Source: Lachnospiraceae bacterium (GTDB taxonomy: Bacteria; Bacillota; Clostridia; Lachnospirales; Lachnospiraceae). From it: a stretch of 64,000 bases of DNA. The first letter of the stretch is position 1. Each line of letters opens with the position of its first letter. Below the pieces are notes generated by a model. That model was not told the origin of the DNA. It did not search any database and saw only the letters and a program-made list of their open reading frames with translations. Position numbers and translations under genes: made by a program. This document shows positions 26,946 to 35,365 of the stretch, in pieces. The stretch covers positions 1,054,001-1,118,000 of the forward strand of contig JAKVNF010000001.1 of the NCBI GenBank assembly GCA_022483465.1, given 5' to 3'.

Positions 26946-27356
26946 TCAATACGCCTTGCTCTGACGCTCAATGTATCTGCGGATGGTTTCTTCGGAAACA
27001 TCGCCTACGGTTTCAACGTAGTACGAATGATTCCAAAGCTGCCCTCTCCACAAATGGTTTCTTAACTCCGGATGCCTTTCAAATAGCATGCGGCCCGAAA
27101 TGCCCTTCATGTATTTGACCAGATTTGTGATCGACAGCTTCGGAGGTGCAGACACGAAGCAATGTACATGGTCAGCAGTGCCGACTTCGCATTCGTGGAT
27201 GGTGAACCCCTTATCCTTGGCGACGGAAAGCAGAATAGCTTTCAGGTCCTTCTCAATTTCTGGGGTTAATACCTTCTGTCGGTACTTGACGCACCATACC
27301 ACATGGTAATTGATATTGCACACGCATGTGCGGTAATGCACGAGGTTTGTTTTCAT
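26946..27356 (-). CDS. tnpA: IS200/IS605 TnpA, Y1 HUH transposase
   Basis: 136 residues, normal length. HUH is seen in ADHVHCFVSAPPKLS (His-Val-His variant of the metal-binding pair), and the catalytic Tyr in LWNHSYYVETVGDVSEETIRRYIERQ near the C-terminus. The N-terminus CVCNINYHVVWCVKYRQKVL is family-typical. It cuts and joins single-stranded ends at the subterminal hairpins. The frame is intact, so the element could still excise or insert during replication if its two ends are recognised at the present 4.17-kb spacing. Confidence 0.93.
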   Translation of the reverse strand: MKTNLVHYRTCVCNINYHVVWCVKYRQKVLTPEIEKDLKAILLSVAKDKGFTIHECEVGTADHVHCFVSAPPKLSITNLVKYMKGISGRMLFERHPELRNHLWRGQLWNHSYYVETVGDVSEETIRRYIERQSKAY

Positions 27357-27845
27357 ACCTATAGTTTAGCAGATATATAGCGGTATGTGTATAATCTATT
27401 TATAAAATCTTGTTGTAAGCTAAGAGATGCGTTGCAGCCGAGGAAGCGGGCTCGCTTTCATCTCGGCAATTGAATTGCCGAGAATTCCCGCTCGCAATCT
27501 TAAAGCACGCCCTCGGGTCGCGGCGCACCGCATCCGCCTTCTGCCCCTCTGCCGCCCCGTGGAAGTAGAGGGCGCTGCTCTCTTTGTCAAACGCAAAGCT
27601 GACGGGCACCGCATAGGGCATCCCATCCTCCAGCGACAGGGCAAGGGTGCCAAAGCGCGCCTCTTCCAGGACCCTGCGGCAGGCCTCCCCGGAGATCTCC
27701 TGTTTTGCTCTTCTCATTTCCCGATACATAGACATGTCTGTCTCCTCTCTCTTCTTTTCGCCCATTGTGCCAGGCTGCCGGCCCTGCGACAACCGGTGCG
27801 GCCCGGCAGCACGAACGAAATTTAACTTTCCTGTCGGTTTTCGCG

Positions 27846-27874
27846 TTGATGGCATCACATAAGTAACGTATAAT
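27846..27874 (+). promoter_or_regulatory. sigma-70-type promoter of the c-di-GMP gene
   Basis: TTGATG (27846-27851), a 17-bp spacer and TATAAT (27869-27874) lie 77 bp upstream of the start codon at 27951. Confidence 0.75.
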
Positions 27875-27950
27875 AAAAAGAAAGTTGTTGTTTTTGATTC
27901 AATGCCGCAGAATCTGTTGTTTCCGGTTCTGCAGCGGGGGGATCTTCATC

Positions 27951-30944
27951 ATGAGTGATCAGTCCTCGGGCATCTATGTCATCGATGCCGACTACAATAT
28001 CGTTTCCTTCAACCAGACCTGCGGAGAGCTGTACCCGCAGCTGGTGCGGGGCAGGAAGTGCTACCGCTGCCTGATGGGCCTGGACGAGCCCTGCCCGCCC
28101 TGCCCGGTGGCGAACAAGATCCGGGGCCCTCAGACCTATCTGGACCCCCTGCGGGGCATCTATGAGACCGTGGACGCCGTGGACATGGTGCTCGAGAACG
28201 GCGCCCCGGGCCATGCCCTGGTCATGAGCACCGTGGGGGAGAGCGCGGCGATCTCGGCCCGGCTCCCCCGGACCCGGGATGAGCTGAACCGGCTCCTCGA
28301 GCAGGAGTACTTCGACAAGCTGACGGAGGGGTACTCCCGCAAGGGCTTTATCCGGCAGACCGAGACCCTCTTTGGCCGGGTCCGGAAGACGGACTACGCG
28401 GTGGTTGTCTTTGACATCCGCAACTTCAAGGCGGTCAACGACATCTTCGGGATCGAGGGCGGGGACCAGGTCCTGAAGTACGTCTTCTCGCAGCTCCAGT
28501 CCAGCTGGCTCCACCCGGTGGTGTCCGCCAGGATCGAGTCCGACTGGTTTCTCTTTCTCGTCAACCGCAGCCGGCTCGGGGAGGGGAGCCTGGACGCCCT
28601 CCTGAACCTGGAGTGGACCCACGACACCCGGGTCGTGCCGCTGCACCTTCGCTGCGGGATCTACTACGTGGAGGATGCCACCTCCGACGTCTCCAACATG
28701 GTCGAGTGGGCGATCCTCGCCCGGGAGTTCGCCAGGCGTGAGTCCTACGGCGGGATCGCCGTGTTCAACGCCAACATGCGCCGCTCCTACGTGGACCACG
28801 CAAAGATCCTCTCCGCCTTCACGGGGAGCGTGAAGAACGGGGACTTTCAGGTGTACTACCAGCCGATCGTGCGGGCCCGGGACGGCAGGCCCTGCGGCGC
28901 CGAGGCGCTGGTTCGCTGGAACCACCCGGAGCTCGGCTTTCTCTCCCCGGCGGTCTTCATCCCGATCCTGGAAAAGGGCGGGATGATCTCCCGGCTCGAT
29001 CGGACCGTCCTCTCCCACGTCTTCGACGTGCAGGAGGCCCAAAAGAGCAGGGGACGGTTCCGGGTTCCGATCTCGGTGAACCTCTCCCGGCTGGACTTCT
29101 ACGACGACCAGCTCATCAGCGACATCTTCCGACTCGCCCAGCAGCATCCCAGCACCGCGGGCTCTGTCAACTTTGAGGTGACGGAGACCTCCGTGTCGGT
29201 GCTGCAGAAGAACTGCTCGTACCTGCTCGAGCAGCTCCGCCAGGGCGGCGCCAAGATCCTCCTCGATGACTTCGGCAGCGGCTTCTCCTCCCTGTCCATG
29301 ATCGGGGACTACTCCTTCGACGTCATCAAGATCGACAAGGCCTTCATCGACCAGGTCGAGGCCAAGGAGACGGTGCGGGCCATCATCACCTCCACCATCG
29401 ACATGTGCCACGAGATCGGCCTGCAGGTCGTCGCCGAGGGGGTGGAGAACGAGGCGCAGCTTGCCTTCCTGCGCGAGCGCCACTGCGACTACATCCAGGG
29501 GTACTACTTTGCAAAACCCATGCCGGAGGAGGCCTTTCTCGCCTACCTGGAGGCGGCGGGGAACCTGCCGGACACCGCCCCCGAGACATGCCCTGCTCCC
29601 CGCCCCGAGGTCACCCTGGAAGACCTCCTCGATCTCACCGACCACGATGACCAGTTCATCCAGGTCTGCTGCCCGGAGGACTACACCATGGTCTTTGCCA
29701 ACGAGAAGACTCTGGCGATCTCCGGCCACCCGGAGCGCCCCTACCAGGGGGAGAAGTGCTACCAGTACATGCTGGGGCTGGACGCCCCCTGCGGCCACTG
29801 TCCGATGAAGAAGATGGGGACGGCCACCGAGAAGAGCATCGAGGTGGATGACGGGGCCCACGTCTTCTCCCTAAAGGCCCGGTTCACGAACTGGAACGGG
29901 AGGCGGGTCTTCATCGAGTACGGCCGGGACGTGACCGACACCCGGATCGCAAGGGACCGGTACGCCCGGCAGATCCAGTCCATCATCGAGAACATTCCCG
30001 AGGGGCAGGGCGTCTTCCACATGGACCTGACCGCCGACCGGTGGCTGAGCTCCCAGGGCATCGCCCAGAACGCCCGGAACATGCAGCACGTGCGGGACGT
30101 GGACACCCTGATCCACCGCATCGCCTCCTTTGTGCCGGACGCCGCGGGCCAGCAGGAATTCGAGAAGATCTTCAGCCGGACGGCGCAGCTTGCCTCCCAC
30201 GCAAAGGGCCAGCACCAGATCGTGCACGAGACCCGCTCCTACTACGACGACCACTCGATCCGCTGGTCCAGGATCACCGCCCAGATGATCGACAACCCGA
30301 ACAACGGCCACATCGAGAGCATCCTCTACGGCGTGGACATCTCCCGGGAGCGGGCCCGGGTGGAGGAGCTCGAGCGGGAGCGGGTAAAGACCCTGCAGGA
30401 GAAGGAGGCGCTGCAGAAGGAGGTGGCAGTCGCCTGGGGCCTCTACTCCCAGGCGGACCGGGACCGGCGCTACGACTGCCTGACCGGGTTAAACAGCCGG
30501 CTCGACCTCCTTGACAAAATCCGGATCTCTGGCAAGCCCGGCGCGGAGCCGGTCACGGCGGTCCTTCTTCTGGACCTCGACGACTTCAAGCACATCAACG
30601 ACACCTACGGCCACCCGGCCGGGGACCAGTGTCTTCGCGCCATCGGCCGCGCGATCCGGGAATTCGGGGAGGAGGAGCACATCACCTTCTACCGCTTCGG
30701 CGGGGAGGAGGTCGTCGGCATCACCGGGGAGCGGGACTTTGACGGGCCCCGCACCGCGGCAGGCCTCCTTGCCAGGGTGCGGGAGACGAAGATCGCCCTG
30801 CCAGGGCAGGGGAGCATCTCTCTCACCGCCTCCCTCGGCTACACCACGAAGGTCTGCGACTGCCAGCAGATGATCCAGACCGCGGACCAGGCCATGTACG
30901 CCGCAAAGCGCCGGGGCAAGGACCAGTCCGCCTGCCTTGACTGA
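27951..30944 (+). CDS. PAS-GGDEF-EAL-PAS-PAS-GGDEF c-di-GMP protein
   Basis: 997 residues from the ATG at 27951 (GGGGGATCTTCATC upstream; an earlier in-frame ATG at 27885 lacks a site). Order: PAS-like domain with CYRCLMGLDEPCPPCP (about 35-55), degenerate GGDEF (about 115-270, RIESDWFLF in place of the signature), EAL (about 280-530), second Cys-type PAS (about 570-660, CYQYMLGLDAPCGHCP), third PAS-like region, coiled coil (about 800-835) and a second GGDEF. EAL catalytic residues are all present (EALVRW, SVNLSR, TETSV, LLDDFG, VIKID, AEGVEN, QGYYFAKP). The last GGDEF reads FGGEEVVG, with Val replacing Phe but both acidic residues kept. It may be bifunctional, with the paired CxxC PAS domains sensing redox or a metal. 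Monocistronic. Confidence 0.88.
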   Translation: MSDQSSGIYVIDADYNIVSFNQTCGELYPQLVRGRKCYRCLMGLDEPCPPCPVANKIRGPQTYLDPLRGIYETVDAVDMVLENGAPGHALVMSTVGESAAISARLPRTRDELNRLLEQEYFDKLTEGYSRKGFIRQTETLFGRVRKTDYAVVVFDIRNFKAVNDIFGIEGGDQVLKYVFSQLQSSWLHPVVSARIESDWFLFLVNRSRLGEGSLDALLNLEWTHDTRVVPLHLRCGIYYVEDATSDVSNMVEWAILAREFARRESYGGIAVFNANMRRSYVDHAKILSAFTGSVKNGDFQVYYQPIVRARDGRPCGAEALVRWNHPELGFLSPAVFIPILEKGGMISRLDRTVLSHVFDVQEAQKSRGRFRVPISVNLSRLDFYDDQLISDIFRLAQQHPSTAGSVNFEVTETSVSVLQKNCSYLLEQLRQGGAKILLDDFGSGFSSLSMIGDYSFDVIKIDKAFIDQVEAKETVRAIITSTIDMCHEIGLQVVAEGVENEAQLAFLRERHCDYIQGYYFAKPMPEEAFLAYLEAAGNLPDTAPETCPAPRPEVTLEDLLDLTDHDDQFIQVCCPEDYTMVFANEKTLAISGHPERPYQGEKCYQYMLGLDAPCGHCPMKKMGTATEKSIEVDDGAHVFSLKARFTNWNGRRVFIEYGRDVTDTRIARDRYARQIQSIIENIPEGQGVFHMDLTADRWLSSQGIAQNARNMQHVRDVDTLIHRIASFVPDAAGQQEFEKIFSRTAQLASHAKGQHQIVHETRSYYDDHSIRWSRITAQMIDNPNNGHIESILYGVDISRERARVEELERERVKTLQEKEALQKEVAVAWGLYSQADRDRRYDCLTGLNSRLDLLDKIRISGKPGAEPVTAVLLLDLDDFKHINDTYGHPAGDQCLRAIGRAIREFGEEEHITFYRFGGEEVVGITGERDFDGPRTAAGLLARVRETKIALPGQGSISLTASLGYTTKVCDCQQMIQTADQAMYAAKRRGKDQSACLD

Positions 30945-30947
30945 AAC

Positions 30948-30985
30948 AAATCGCTCCGGGAAAGATTTCCCGGAGCGATTTTTGA
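30948..30985 (+). terminator. terminator between convergent genes
   Basis: AAATCGCTCCGGGAAA pairs with TTTCCCGGAGCGATTT and is followed by further T; the symmetric A/T flanks let it work on both strands, ending this gene and gabT. Confidence 0.88.
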
Positions 30986-31001
30986 TACCAAAATTTCTGC
31001 T

Positions 31002-32366
31002 TTACGCCTGCAGGGCTTCCTGCAGGGCGGCCTCGAAGATTCGAAGACCCTCCTTTGCCTGCGCATCGGTCATGACCAGCGGCGCCAGGAAGCGGATCAC
31101 GTTCCCGTCGGTGCCCGCATTCTCCATGAGAAGGCCCTTCTGCAGGGCGGCCTGGATCAGCCGCGACACCAAGGCGCCGTCGGGCTCCTTGGTCACCGGG
31201 TCCTTGACGAACTCGACGCCGATCATGGCGCCGAGGCCGCGCACATCGCCGATGCAGGGATACTTTGCCTGCAGGTCGGTGAAGCCCTTGCGCATCAGCT
31301 CTCCCAGGTGCCTTGCCTTGGCCGGGAAGTCCTCCTCGTCGTAGACCTTCATCGCCGCGATGCCCGCCGCGCAGGAGACGGGGTTGCCGCAGTAGGTGCC
31401 GCCGATGACGCCCGCCGGGACACTGTCCATGATCGCGGCGCTGGCCGTGATCGCGGACAGCGGCATGCCGCCCGCGATGGACTTGGCGGTGGTCACGATG
31501 TCCGGGGCGCAGCCCGCATCGGCCCAGTACTCGGAGGCAAAGTATTTTCCGGTCCGGCAGTTGCCGCACTGCACCTCATCGGCGATGAGCAGGATCCCGT
31601 TGTCGTCGCAGATCCTGCGTACTGCCTTCACCCACTCGATGGGAGCCGGGATGAAGCCGCCCTCGCCCTGCAGGGGCTCGACGATCATGCAGGCGATCTC
31701 ATTGGCCGGAGCGCCCTCGTCGAAGACCCGGTTCAGCTCATCGATGTAGAACCGGATGGCCTCCTCCTCGGAATATCCCTTGGGCGCCCGGTACAGGTAC
31801 GGATAGGGCGCGCGGTAGATCGAGGCCGGGAACGGACCCATGCCCCGGGCGTAGGACTTCTTTGCGGTCAGGGCCATGGTCAGGTTGGTTCTGCCGTGGA
31901 AGGCGCCGGTGAAGCAGATCACGCCCTCGCGCTTGGTGTAGGCCTTGGCGACCTTGATTGCGTTCTCATCGCACTCCGCACCGGAGTTGGCAAAGAAGGT
32001 CTTCTTCTTGGCGCCGCGGCAGGGGACATGCCGGTTGAGGCCCTCCGCCAGGGTGACGTAGCCGTCGTGGACGTAGACGTTGAGGATGCCGTGGAGGAAC
32101 TTCTCCGCCTGCTCCTTGACGGCCGCGACCAACTCCGGCTGGGAGTAGCCGATGTTCAGCACGCCGACGCCGCCGATCCAGTCGAGGAATTTGTTCCCGT
32201 CCAGGTCCTCAAACATCGCACCCTCACCCCGCTTGAGGCAGATCGGGTAGGCGGTCCCGTCCAGGGCCTTGGGCACCGCCGCATCCCAGCGCGCCAGAAG
32301 GGCCTTCGACGCCGGCCCCGGCACAGAACCTGTGACAATCTTCGGCAGCTCATCCTTGAAAGACAT
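31002..32366 (-). CDS. gabT: 4-aminobutyrate aminotransferase-like class III PLP enzyme
   Basis: 454 residues from 32366 (MSFKDELPKIV), preceded by GAAGGAGGATATCAG; a longer frame lacks a site. Class III aminotransferase marks: GGVGVLNIGYSQPELVAAV, SGAECDENAIKVAKAYT, FTGAFHGRT, LLIADEVQCGNCRTGKYF (the PLP-ring Asp) and TTAKSIAGGMPLSA with the Schiff-base Lys. The family transfers the amino group of 4-aminobutyrate, or of similar omega-amino acids, to 2-oxoglutarate. A PucR-type regulator lies divergently upstream, the usual arrangement for catabolic amino-acid genes, but an ISAzo13 element now separates them. The exact amine substrate is not certain. Confidence 0.88.
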   Translation of the reverse strand: MSFKDELPKIVTGSVPGPASKALLARWDAAVPKALDGTAYPICLKRGEGAMFEDLDGNKFLDWIGGVGVLNIGYSQPELVAAVKEQAEKFLHGILNVYVHDGYVTLAEGLNRHVPCRGAKKKTFFANSGAECDENAIKVAKAYTKREGVICFTGAFHGRTNLTMALTAKKSYARGMGPFPASIYRAPYPYLYRAPKGYSEEEAIRFYIDELNRVFDEGAPANEIACMIVEPLQGEGGFIPAPIEWVKAVRRICDDNGILLIADEVQCGNCRTGKYFASEYWADAGCAPDIVTTAKSIAGGMPLSAITASAAIMDSVPAGVIGGTYCGNPVSCAAGIAAMKVYDEEDFPAKARHLGELMRKGFTDLQAKYPCIGDVRGLGAMIGVEFVKDPVTKEPDGALVSRLIQAALQKGLLMENAGTDGNVIRFLAPLVMTDAQAKEGLRIFEAALQEALQA

Positions 32367-32416
32367 CTGATATCCTCCTTCGTCCCGAATCCGCTCGGGC
32401 CATGCATGCAAAATGC

Positions 32417-32457
32417 AAAAAGGCGCCGCAGCAGGGCTTCTCCCCGCTGCAGCACCT
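32417..32457 (-). terminator. intrinsic terminator in the gabT leader
   Basis: On the minus strand GGTGCTGCAGCGGGG (32456-32442) pairs, using G-U wobbles, with the complement at 32436-32422 and is followed by TTTTT. It lies about 50 bp upstream of the gabT start, either as a leader attenuator or as the end of an incoming transcript. Confidence 0.7.
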
Positions 32458-32527
32458 TTGCGCTTCCGTTCTTTACCTGCATTCATTATAGGGAGCCACG
32501 CATCCCAAGTCTTTGTGCGCTATTCCA

Positions 32528-33933
32528 AAGTTAGGAACTGTAACGAAACAAGTACTTCAAGTTTTGTGAGGACGAATGATGTAATTCCAATAGCCAAGGG
32601 GCTCGCATCGTTCAAGACAAATGGAATCCATTTCCTCGTCGCTAACCTTACGCTTCAATTCGTAATGGTTTTCATCAACCTTGCAGATTACCTTGAGACC
32701 TTTGTTTATCGTTGTTGAGGAAATAAGGCTCACTATCGTTTCAATATCGATCAACGGCTTGCTCTGCCAATTCTTTGAGATATAGCAGAAAAGACGATGC
32801 TCAACCTTGTTCCATTTGGATGTACCAGATGGATAATGCGATATGTGTAGTTCAAGGCCGGTATAATCCGCGATCTGTTGCAGTTCGTACTTCCACAACC
32901 GCACGCGCACGCCATTGCTTCCACCGCTGTCTGCGGTAATGTACAGTTTTTTTGCATCGGGGAAAGTATTCTTTCCTACAGCTTCCCACCAGCGGAGTAT
33001 GCTTTCTGATGCGAATTCGGCAGTATCGTGGTCTGTTCCAAGGTTAACAAAACCAGTGTTATCGTTCACAACGTAGATGCCATATGGTGCGACCTTTCCC
33101 AGTCCTTCAATGGCAAAGTCATGATCCAAAACCTTCCTGGGATCCCTGGATTTTCGGTATTCCTGACCGTTATTCTTGAAATTGCCAACCAGCTCTTTCT
33201 TCTTGGTGTCGACTGAAATAACCGGTTGATTCTCATTCAAAAAAGATGCTGACTTGTTGTTGATAAATTCAAACTGTGCGTTCCGATCGGGGTGCTGCTC
33301 ACCCAGCTGGAGGCTCTTCTGATTCTGCTGCTTGCTATACCCCAGCTGATCCAATACATCGCTTACGATGTTCTGACTGATCTTTACATTGTGATCTGTA
33401 TTGACTTGCTCTGCGATTTTGCGAAGACTCATCGTAGTCCAGCGCAGTACCTTTGTTGGCACCCCATATGTACTGTTATCGATGATTTCCTCGATCCACT
33501 TCGGCAAATCCGGATTCTTTGAGACAGCACTCTTTCTTCCGCCTCCTGGTTTTCTGAGGCGCGGAGCACCATTTGGCTTGACACTGTCCGTCTTCTTAGT
33601 GGCATCGGATACTTTGGCAGCTGCCTTCACTTCGGATGCACCGGCTGCGATAGTTGTGCGTGACTTGCCTGTCATATCCTTGACAGTTTCAATTCCACCA
33701 TAACCGATTGCATTTGCGATGATACCTACAAAGATGCGTTTTTGCTTCTCATTGAGGTAAGGCATCATTTCGGTACTTATCTTTGTGACGAATTCTTTGG
33801 TCTCGGGACTGACTGGCATAGTACACCTCCTGACCAAAGTATATGATATATGTCACGAAATAACAAGGGTATTTGTTATTGATTCTCGGTCGAAACAACC
33901 AGTTTATTTCATGGCTATTCCTTAGTTGTGCTC
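32528..33933 (-). mobile_element. ISAzo13-family element between gabT and its regulator
   Basis: The transposase gene is flanked by imperfect inverted ends (left TTAGGAACTGTAACGAAACAA; inward from the right CTAAGGAATAGCCATGAAAT). The edges are approximate and no clear target duplication was found. Confidence 0.65.
32557..33819 (-). CDS. ISAzo13-family transposase
   Basis: 420 residues from the ATG at 33819 (MPVSPETKEF), chosen because TCAGGAGGTGTACT precedes it; a start 6 codons earlier is possible. Family marks are GGGRKS in a linker, SVDTKKKELVGNFKNNG (first Asp), YITADSGGSNGVRVRLWK (second Asp) and ISHYPSGTSKWNKVEHRLFCYISKNW (Glu). The frame is intact, so it is probably active. Its base composition is lower in GC than gabT and the regulator on either side. 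Confidence 0.9.
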   Translation of the reverse strand: MPVSPETKEFVTKISTEMMPYLNEKQKRIFVGIIANAIGYGGIETVKDMTGKSRTTIAAGASEVKAAAKVSDATKKTDSVKPNGAPRLRKPGGGRKSAVSKNPDLPKWIEEIIDNSTYGVPTKVLRWTTMSLRKIAEQVNTDHNVKISQNIVSDVLDQLGYSKQQNQKSLQLGEQHPDRNAQFEFINNKSASFLNENQPVISVDTKKKELVGNFKNNGQEYRKSRDPRKVLDHDFAIEGLGKVAPYGIYVVNDNTGFVNLGTDHDTAEFASESILRWWEAVGKNTFPDAKKLYITADSGGSNGVRVRLWKYELQQIADYTGLELHISHYPSGTSKWNKVEHRLFCYISKNWQSKPLIDIETIVSLISSTTINKGLKVICKVDENHYELKRKVSDEEMDSICLERCEPLGYWNYIIRPHKT

Positions 33934-33987
33934 CATCCCAGAACCTGCCATGGTACTTCCTCCCTAGTGCGCGAAAGGAGGCGGCAG

Positions 33988-35216
33988 ATGGAAGTTGAGC
34001 TCGCAGATCTTCTGCAGGAGTTTCCCGACACCGGGATGAAGCTGATCGCCGGAAAGGAGGGGCTCTCCCGGCGGGTGTCCTGGGTTCACGTGACGGAGAC
34101 CCTGTACATGGCCGACTTTTGAAGGGCGGGGAGCTGATCTTTGCCACCGGCGTCGGCATCCACAGCGGGGAGGACTTTCTTACATTCCTCGATGCCCTCT
34201 CCTCCCATCACGCGACGGGCCTTTGCATCGACACCGGCGCCTACATGCCGGGCATCCCCCAAAAGGTCCTGGACTACTGCAACAACCGGTCCTTTCCGCT
34301 CTTTCTCCTGCCCCGGGAGGTCTCCTTCGAATCCCTGATCCGCCCGATGTCCCAGTACCTGATCGAGGCGGGGCTCCAGTCGAGCAGTGTCAGTGCAGCG
34401 CTGCGCACCGCGATCCTCGCACCGGCAAGAACAGCGTCCTGTCTTCCGCTCCTTCTTGGGAGCGGCTTTGACGGGGAGGGGGACTACCAGGTTCTTGTCC
34501 TCTCGGCAGAGGGCTTTTCGAGGGCGCCGGAGCAGGAGCGGCTCCTTCGCGCCGCGGGCCACGCCCTGCAGAACGCCTTCCGGCCCTGCTCGGTCTTTCC
34601 CATGGAGGAGCGCCTCGCGGTGGTCCTTGGCGTCACAGACAGCGCCCCGGATGCGGGAGAGCGGGCAGGGACGCTCTTGCAGGAGGGGACCTCGTCCCTC
34701 CGCTCCCCCTCTTCGCCCCTCTTTCTTGGCGCGGGACCTGCGGTGCACGGCGTCGGGCGCCTCTTTGCAAGCTATCGGCGGGCGCTTGCCGTCTGCCGGC
34801 TCTTTTTGGAGATCCCGGAGGAGGCGCCGCTACGCGCCTTCTGCGAGGACACCCTGGGACCGCTCTATGCCTACGACCGGGAAAAGCACTCCCAGCTCGC
34901 CCCGGTCCTTCGCCGCTACCTGGAGGAGAACGGGAGCGTGACGAAAACCGCCGCCGCGTTCTTTGTCCACCGCAACACCATCTCCTACGAGCTGGGCCGG
35001 GCCGGCGAGATCCTGGGGCGGGACCTCTCCCGGCTCGACACAAGGGTTCTTCTCCTTCTATGCGGGGGACCTCTTGTCCGGGACATAAAAAACTGCCCGC
35101 ACCCCTTGGGATGCGGACAGCTGATAAGAGGAACCCAGTTGGTTACTCCTTCCCGGTTTCTTCCTTTTTGTTCTCGTCCTTCTTTGCGGGGAAGAGCTTC
35201 GTCAGCAGCATCATGA
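33988..35216 (+). pseudogene. PucR/CdaR-type regulator, frameshifted
   Basis: Starts at 33988 after AAAGGAGGCGGCAG. The first frame covers the start of the PucR N-terminal domain (GMKLIAGKEGLSRRVSWVHVTETLYMADF) and stops at 34122; the continuation KGGELIFATGVGIHSGEDFL is in the next frame. Restoring one C (GACTTTCTGAAG) would rejoin them as ADFLKGGELIFATG. The C-terminal helix-turn-helix (GSVTKTAAAFFVHRNTISYELGRAGEILG) is intact. The distal frame runs to 35216 over oadG; a second one-base shift near 35058 would instead give the more normal end YAGDLLSGT at 35088. It would have controlled the divergent gabT. Confidence 0.85.
35085..35122 (-). terminator. terminator of the oadB-oadG operon
   Basis: On the minus strand CTGTCCGCATCC (35122 leftward) pairs, with U-G wobbles, with GGTGCGGGCAG and is followed by TTTTTTATG, about 20 bp past the oadG stop. 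Confidence 0.85.
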
Positions 35217-35301
35217 TCAGCATAAGCACCACCGCCACGGAAAAGATCCCCAGCATACCAAGTCCCATCACGCGAAGGGACGCAAGAAAATTCAAAGACA
35301 T
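35143..35301 (-). CDS. oadG: sodium-pump decarboxylase gamma subunit (OadG-like), 52 aa
   Basis: Begins MSLNFLASLRVMGLGMLGIF, continues with SVAVVLMLIMMLLTKLF and ends in a charged PAKKDENKKEETGKE tail. CGGGAGGATCGA precedes the ATG. One membrane span with an N-terminal GLGMLGIFSV and a hydrophilic C-tail is the OadG pattern; this small subunit anchors the alpha subunit to the membrane beta subunit. It lies 64 bp after oadB and is followed by a terminator. It is overlapped on the other strand by the spurious extension of the broken pucR. Confidence 0.82.
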   Translation of the reverse strand: MSLNFLASLRVMGLGMLGIFSVAVVLMLIMMLLTKLFPAKKDENKKEETGKE

Positions 35302-35365
35302 TCGATCCTCCCGGCCGCTGTGCGGCCTTTGTTGTGATTTTGTTTTTTCCCGACCCTATTTCTTC

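Larger units (their letters stand above)
23332..27502 (-). mobile_element. IS200/IS605-group element carrying tnpA and tnpB
   Basis: The left end (minus-strand sense) has a palindromic hairpin at 27462-27482 built on CTCGGCAATT/AATTGCCGAG. The right end has CCCGCAGTT (23337-23345) pairing with AACTGCGGG (23348-23356), followed on the minus strand by TAGTTCA, the typical end of this group. Such elements do not duplicate target bases; the exact edges are ambiguous by two or three T. It contains tnpA (intact) and tnpB (interrupted by another element). Confidence 0.88.
23082..27735 (-). pseudogene. pyridoxamine 5'-phosphate oxidase-like (Nim-type) gene split by IS200/IS605
   Basis: The N-terminal part is 27735-27503 (MSMYREMRRAKQEISGEACRR..., ribosome site GAGAGGAGACAGAC) and the C-terminal part 23331-23082. 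Removing the 4.17-kb insertion gives 483 bp, exactly 161 codons, with the junction reading RRDPRACFTVVSDPQQEEG. The restored 160-residue protein matches the flavin-binding split-barrel family of nitroimidazole-resistance proteins (VLEEARFGTLALSLEDGMPYAVPVSFAFD, LYFHGAAEGQKADAVRRDP). Such proteins bind FMN, haem or F420 and reduce small molecules. The present gene makes only a truncated N-terminal half. Confidence 0.88.

Noticed and set aside
27855-29861. 668-codon open frame on the minus strand opposite the large c-di-GMP gene
   Set aside because: Shadow of the codon bias of the plus-strand gene; no recognisable domain and it overlaps the whole catalytic EAL region.
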